Of a stretch of 64,000 bases of DNA, positions 60,177-64,000 are shown one piece after another. A program made the translations under genes and the position numbers. Each line of letters begins with the position of its first letter. Position 1 is the first letter of the stretch. The notes beneath the pieces were generated by a model. The model was given only the letters and a program-made list of their open reading frames with translations, was not told where the DNA came from and ran no database searches. Location: assembly GCF_002871915.2 (NCBI RefSeq), contig NZ_CP126958.1, positions 1,364,001-1,428,000 on the forward strand, written 5' to 3'. Origin of the DNA: Aerococcus loyolae. Lineage in GTDB: Bacteria > Bacillota > Bacilli > Lactobacillales > Aerococcaceae.

Positions 60177-62618
60177 TTAATCGCGAATTTTTGCTTGTAA
60201 TTCATTAGCAAGGGCTGCTTTGACCTTAGCAAAGTCTTCATTGACTTCTTCATCTACCAAAGTCGCTTCTGGGTTCAGATAAGTGAGTTGATAAGCTACC
60301 GATTTTTGACCATCTTGGATATGGTCGCCGCGGTAAATATCAAAGAGTTTAACATTAACCAGATAGCTATTGGCTGCTTTTTGAATGGTTGCCACAATTT
60401 CAGCATGACTCACTTCTTCAGCCACTACCATAGCAATATCGCGGCTGATGCTTGGATATTTTGCCAGAGGTTCTTGGATCACTTGGTGCTCTGGCAAGTC
60501 ATAGATGGCTTGTAAGTTAAACTCAGCCACAAAACTTTGGCTATTGAGGTCATAGTCCTTGGTAATTTGAGGGTGGAGTTGGGCGAGGTAACCAATGGTT
60601 AGCCATTTTCCTTGGTTTTCCACTTGCACCAGAGCTGTACGACCCGGATGCGTATCCGGTAGGTCGGTTCTTTGTTGGTAGCGGATTTGTCCAGCTAAAA
60701 TGTAAGAAGCTAGTAACGCCTCAACCGCGCCCTTCATATCATAGAAGTCAACCGCTTGGGCTTTACCTTGCCAGCTATCACCTTCAACATCACCGGTCCA
60801 CAAGGCTGCCAGATGGCTTTCTTCCCGAGGCAGGTCATCTTCTAACTCATCATTATAGAAGACCCGGCCAATTTCATAGATTTGGACGTCCTTCACCTTA
60901 CGAGCCAGGTTGTATTGGGCAATATCTAATAAACTGGTCAGTAAGTTAGTCCGCATATAACGGCGTTCGTCACTCATCGGAAAGTCCAGGGCTACCGCTT
61001 CATGGGCTTGGGCTTGAAGGACATCAAGTTTCTTCTCACTGGTTAAACTATAAGAAATCACTTGGTCAAAGCCTAGCGCTTCCATGGTCCGATGGCTTTG
61101 ACGTTCAAATTTTTGCCAGTCGTTTAAGCCAATTTTCACCGGTTGGACGGGTGAAATTCGGGAAGGAATCTTATCGTAACCATAGATACGGGCGACTTCT
61201 TCCACTAAATCAGCTGGAATAGAAATATCCCAACGTCTAGTAGGAACGGACACGGTAAATTCATCAGCGTCACCTTCAACCGGGAAACCTAACCGTCTAA
61301 AGGATTCTTTGACCTCTTCAAAACTGATTTCCATACCTAGGAGACTGGTAATATAATCTAAATTGGTCGTCACTTCTTTATCTTTAATGTCAAGGTGAGA
61401 TACCCGGGCGCGTCCCTTAACCGCTTGTCCACCCGCCCAGTCTTCCATCAATTGGGCTGCATAGGCGCCAGCTTCATCGATAGTGGCAATATTTAAGCCA
61501 CGTTCATTTCTTAAACTGGACTCACTTCTAAGGGCTAAGCGTCTGGCCGTGCGACGGATATGGGAGGAGTTAAACATGGCGGATTCAATCAAAACGGTGG
61601 TGGTATTGTCATCAATCTCAGTAGACAAGCCCCCCATCACTCCAGCTAGGGCAATGGGCTCTTGGCCGTCAGTAATGACTAAGTCGTCATCCGTTAAGTC
61701 TCTTTCCACACCGTCTAAGGTCACTAATTTTTCCCCAGTTTTAGCTAGACGAGGGGCAATGGTTTTGGATTGCAACTTATCATAGTCAAAGGCATGGAGG
61801 GGTTGGCCGTATTCCAATAAGACATAGTTGGTAGCATCAACCACATTATTAATCGGACGGATACCTTCCTTCATGAGGCGGATTTGTACCTCAATCGGGC
61901 TGGCTTGAATTTTGACATCCTTAACCAAATGAGCAGTGTAGTGAGGGAAAAGATCACTATCAGAAATTTCAACAGTGACCTCGCCACTTAAATCGCTCCC
62001 CGCTTCAAAGGCTTGGTCATCATAGGTATTGACATCGATGGAACGGTCATAGATAGCACTTAATTCATAGGCAACCCCCCGCATGGATAGGGCATCGGCC
62101 CGGTTAGGGGTGATATCAAGGTCTAAGACTGTATCTTCTAAGCCTAAGTATTCTTTAATATCTTGGCCTAGGGGAGCGTCTTCCGGTAAAATCATAATCC
62201 CATTAGCAAATTCTTTGGGAATCACATTTTCGCTGAAGCCGAGTTCCTGTAAAGAACATAACATTCCGTTAGACTCTTGGCCCCGCAATTTCCCCTTCTT
62301 GATCTTTTGGTTACCAGTCACACGGGCCCCATGTAAAGCAACGATAACCTTCTGGCCGGCTGCCACATTAGGGGCGCCACAAACAATTTGTAAGGGCTCT
62401 TTCTGGCCGACATCCACTTGGCAAACGTGCAAGCTGTCTGCATTGGGGTGTTTTTCCACCGTCAAGGTCTTTCCAACAACAATTTTCTTCAAGCCGGAAA
62501 AATCTTGGTTCAAGCCATCGACTTCCAGACCGGTCCGTGATAAGTCTTCTGCTAAAGCTTCATCTTGAATATCTTTAATATCTACAAATTCATTTAACCA
62601 ATTACGTGATGCTAACAT
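60177..62618 (-). CDS. pheT: Phenylalanine--tRNA ligase beta subunit
   Basis: The large subunit of the alpha2-beta2 synthetase. It has a tRNA-binding OB domain (about 40-150, VEKHPNADSLHVCQVDVG), B3/B4 editing domain, B5 domain (PVQPVKIGLNDWQ region preceding it), a catalytic-like core and the FDX-ACB anticodon-binding domain at the C-terminus (KYPSISRDIAMVVAEEVSH). The ATG at 62618 gives the usual MLASRNWLNEFVD start and has GAGGG upstream; an ATG three codons earlier overlaps the pheS stop. Length (813) is normal. Confidence 0.95.
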   Translation of the reverse strand: MLASRNWLNEFVDIKDIQDEALAEDLSRTGLEVDGLNQDFSGLKKIVVGKTLTVEKHPNADSLHVCQVDVGQKEPLQIVCGAPNVAAGQKVIVALHGARVTGNQKIKKGKLRGQESNGMLCSLQELGFSENVIPKEFANGIMILPEDAPLGQDIKEYLGLEDTVLDLDITPNRADALSMRGVAYELSAIYDRSIDVNTYDDQAFEAGSDLSGEVTVEISDSDLFPHYTAHLVKDVKIQASPIEVQIRLMKEGIRPINNVVDATNYVLLEYGQPLHAFDYDKLQSKTIAPRLAKTGEKLVTLDGVERDLTDDDLVITDGQEPIALAGVMGGLSTEIDDNTTTVLIESAMFNSSHIRRTARRLALRSESSLRNERGLNIATIDEAGAYAAQLMEDWAGGQAVKGRARVSHLDIKDKEVTTNLDYITSLLGMEISFEEVKESFRRLGFPVEGDADEFTVSVPTRRWDISIPADLVEEVARIYGYDKIPSRISPVQPVKIGLNDWQKFERQSHRTMEALGFDQVISYSLTSEKKLDVLQAQAHEAVALDFPMSDERRYMRTNLLTSLLDIAQYNLARKVKDVQIYEIGRVFYNDELEDDLPREESHLAALWTGDVEGDSWQGKAQAVDFYDMKGAVEALLASYILAGQIRYQQRTDLPDTHPGRTALVQVENQGKWLTIGYLAQLHPQITKDYDLNSQSFVAEFNLQAIYDLPEHQVIQEPLAKYPSISRDIAMVVAEEVSHAEIVATIQKAANSYLVNVKLFDIYRGDHIQDGQKSVAYQLTYLNPEATLVDEEVNEDFAKVKAALANELQAKIRD

Positions 62619-62626
62619 GTCAGTCA

Positions 62627-63676
62627 TTACCCTCTTTCTTGAAATTGATGAATAAAGCGGAGATCGTTTTGGTAGAAATGACGGATATCTTCAATCCCGT
62701 ATTTCAACATGGCTACCCGGTCTGGTCCCAGTCCAAAGGCAAAGCCACTGTATTCTTCACTATCAATCCCTGACATTTCTAGGACATTAGGATGGACCAT
62801 ACCCCCACCGAGAATTTCAATCCAACCGGTTTTCTTACAGATATTGCAGCCTTGACCACCACATTTAAAGCAAGAGATGTCTATTTCAACAGAAGGTTCG
62901 GTAAACGGGAAGTAAGAGGGACGTAGACGCACTTGGCGGTCAGCCCCAAAGAGATGGCGGGCAAACAATTCCAGGGTTCCCTTTAAGTCTGAGAGACCGA
63001 TATTTTTATCAACCACTAAACCTTCAATTTGGTGGAATTGGTGGGAGTGGGTAGCGTCATCAGAGTCCCGGCGGTAAACCTTACCTGGACTAATCATTTG
63101 TAAAGGCCCCTTTGAAAAATCATGTTGGTCCATAGCATGGGCTTGGACTGGTGAAGTATGGGTCCGTAAGAGTACCTGATTCTTTTCAATATAGAAGGTA
63201 TCTTGCATATCGCGGGCCGGGTGATCTTCTGGTAGGTTCATCCGCTTGAAATTGTAATAATCAGATTCAATCTCTGGTCCTTCGACAATGATATAACCCA
63301 GGTCTAAGAAGAGGTCTTCAATTTCTTCCATAACTTGGCTAATCACATGTTGGCTGCCTAATTTTTGCTGCTTACCAGGCAGGGTCACATCAATGGTTTC
63401 CGCCATTAATTTTTGGTTAAGGGCTTCTTCTTCTAAAACAACTTGTTTTTGGTCAAGCTCTTTAGCCACTTTATTTTTCAATTCATTGGCATAAGCCCCA
63501 ACTTTAGGGCGGTCACTGGGGTCAATATCCTTCATATGCCGCAAAGCTTCGGTGATCGGCCCCTTTTTCCCTAGGTACTTCACGCGAATGGCTTGCACAT
63601 CGTCAAGGCTAGAAATGCTTTGAATTTCTTCAGCGATTTGCCCTTCAATTGCTTGTAAATTGCTAATTATATCCAT
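62627..63676 (-). CDS. pheS: Phenylalanine--tRNA ligase alpha subunit
   Basis: The catalytic small subunit that charges tRNA-Phe, 349 residues. An N-terminal coiled coil (about 1-90) contacts tRNA. Class II motifs follow: motif 2 [31 protein letters not shown], and motif 3 [13 protein letters not shown]. The Cys-rich [17 protein letters not shown] insert is standard in Firmicute PheS. ATG 63676 has AAGGAG; a longer frame runs into the T-box leader and is rejected. Overlaps pheT control by translation coupling. Confidence 0.96.
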   Translation of the reverse strand: MDIISNLQAIEGQIAEEIQSISSLDDVQAIRVKYLGKKGPITEALRHMKDIDPSDRPKVGAYANELKNKVAKELDQKQVVLEEEALNQKLMAETIDVTLPGKQQKLGSQHVISQVMEEIEDLFLDLGYIIVEGPEIESDYYNFKRMNLPEDHPARDMQDTFYIEKNQVLLRTHTSPVQAHAMDQHDFSKGPLQMISPGKVYRRDSDDATHSHQFHQIEGLVVDKNIGLSDLKGTLELFARHLFGADRQVRLRPSYFPFTEPSVEIDISCFKCGGQGCNICKKTGWIEILGGGMVHPNVLEMSGIDSEEYSGFAFGLGPDRVAMLKYGIEDIRHFYQNDLRFIHQFQERG

Positions 63677-63717
63677 GCTTAAACTCCTTTTTATAACGAT
63701 TATGTGAGAATTTTTCC

Positions 63718-64000
63718 ACAAAAAAAGTCTCTCATTCCCAATAGGGACGAGAGACCGCGGTACCACCCTAGTTTTTACTCAGTTTGCTTAAAGCAAACGA
63801 ATAAACCCTTCATTTCAGGCGATAACGTGCCCAGTCGTGGTACCTTTTGACTGCTGTCGCCCGGTACCTACTCCAGAAGTGAAAAATTCCCCGCTTACCT
63901 GTAAGAAACTCTCAATCGGTGATTTCTCTTCCTGTCACAGGCTATGATAAGGAACCGTCTTCTATCAACGTATTCATTAAGGATAATTGTAGCCGTTAAA
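63718..64000 (-). promoter_or_regulatory. T-box leader of pheST (5' part beyond window)
   Basis: The minus strand carries the T-box AGGGTGGTACCGCG at 63756-63769, able to bind the CCA end of uncharged tRNA. A terminator GTCTCTCGTCCC/GGGAATGAGAGAC with seven T follows (63720-63754). Structured stem I sequence extends to the window end. The target gene implies tRNA-Phe (specifier UUC); the specifier was not resolved with certainty. Confidence 0.92.

Noticed and set aside
63677..63766. 30-codon N-terminal extension of pheS
   Set aside because: It overlaps the T-box terminator; the ATG at 63676 has a proper RBS and gives the normal PheS start.

Overview
The window reads as chromosome of a low-GC Gram-positive coccus of the Lactobacillales, most likely Aerococcus. 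Firmicute hallmarks are a T-box leader on pheST, a tetrahydrofolate riboswitch on folT, a CcpA cre site, TsaE, YebC, PepC and ISL3/IS30 insertion sequences. The genus call is an inference that rests mainly on the NrdF protein: three metal-binding glutamates are replaced by Val, Pro and Lys, the signature of the metal-free class Ie ribonucleotide reductases described from Aerococcus urinae and mollicutes. No rRNA, tRNA or CRISPR array was recognised.

Layout. 1-4.5 kb: the end of gpmA, then nrdF-nrdI-nrdE on the minus strand behind two NrdR boxes. 4.8-9.7 kb: an amino-sugar operon (RpiR regulator, nanE, PTS EIICBA, nagA) with a good promoter and a perfect cre site. 9.8-13 kb: a tyrosine phosphatase, then an FAD-dependent fumarate-reductase-like enzyme and a TetR regulator that share operator-like half-sites. 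13-17.5 kb: a cell-surface/signalling cluster with a LysM protein, a secreted Asp/Tyr-rich PepSY-CAP protein and a SigI-RsgI sigma/anti-sigma pair. 17.5-22.5 kb: deoC, a DUF3800 protein and a heterodimeric ABC exporter.

22.6-42 kb: IS30 copy 1, folT with its riboswitch, a cation/proton antiporter with an attenuator-like leader, a YkvI-type carrier, an HrtBA-like ABC exporter, pepC, yebC, a class A penicillin-binding protein that probably starts at ATT, a TrpXYZ-like ABC importer behind a leader peptide and attenuator, a surface hydrolase, a histidine phosphatase and a double-ATPase ABC protein. 42.2-47.1 kb: three tandem ISL3-family transposase copies whose junctions record a nested insertion followed by unequal crossing-over. 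47.2-64 kb: murB, small and GNAT genes, tsaE, a UPF0340 protein, IS30 copy 2, ppk-ppx, a DUF4230 protein, pta, an alanine/glycine symporter and pheST with its T-box.

Most genes are ordinary housekeeping or transport functions. The unusual material is the metal-free ribonucleotide reductase, the ISL3 array, IS insertions that repeatedly fall beside terminators, a family of intergenic palindromes sharing one internal-loop motif (24.8 kb and 35.0-35.3 kb), two attenuator-like leaders, and the SigI/acidic surface protein cluster.
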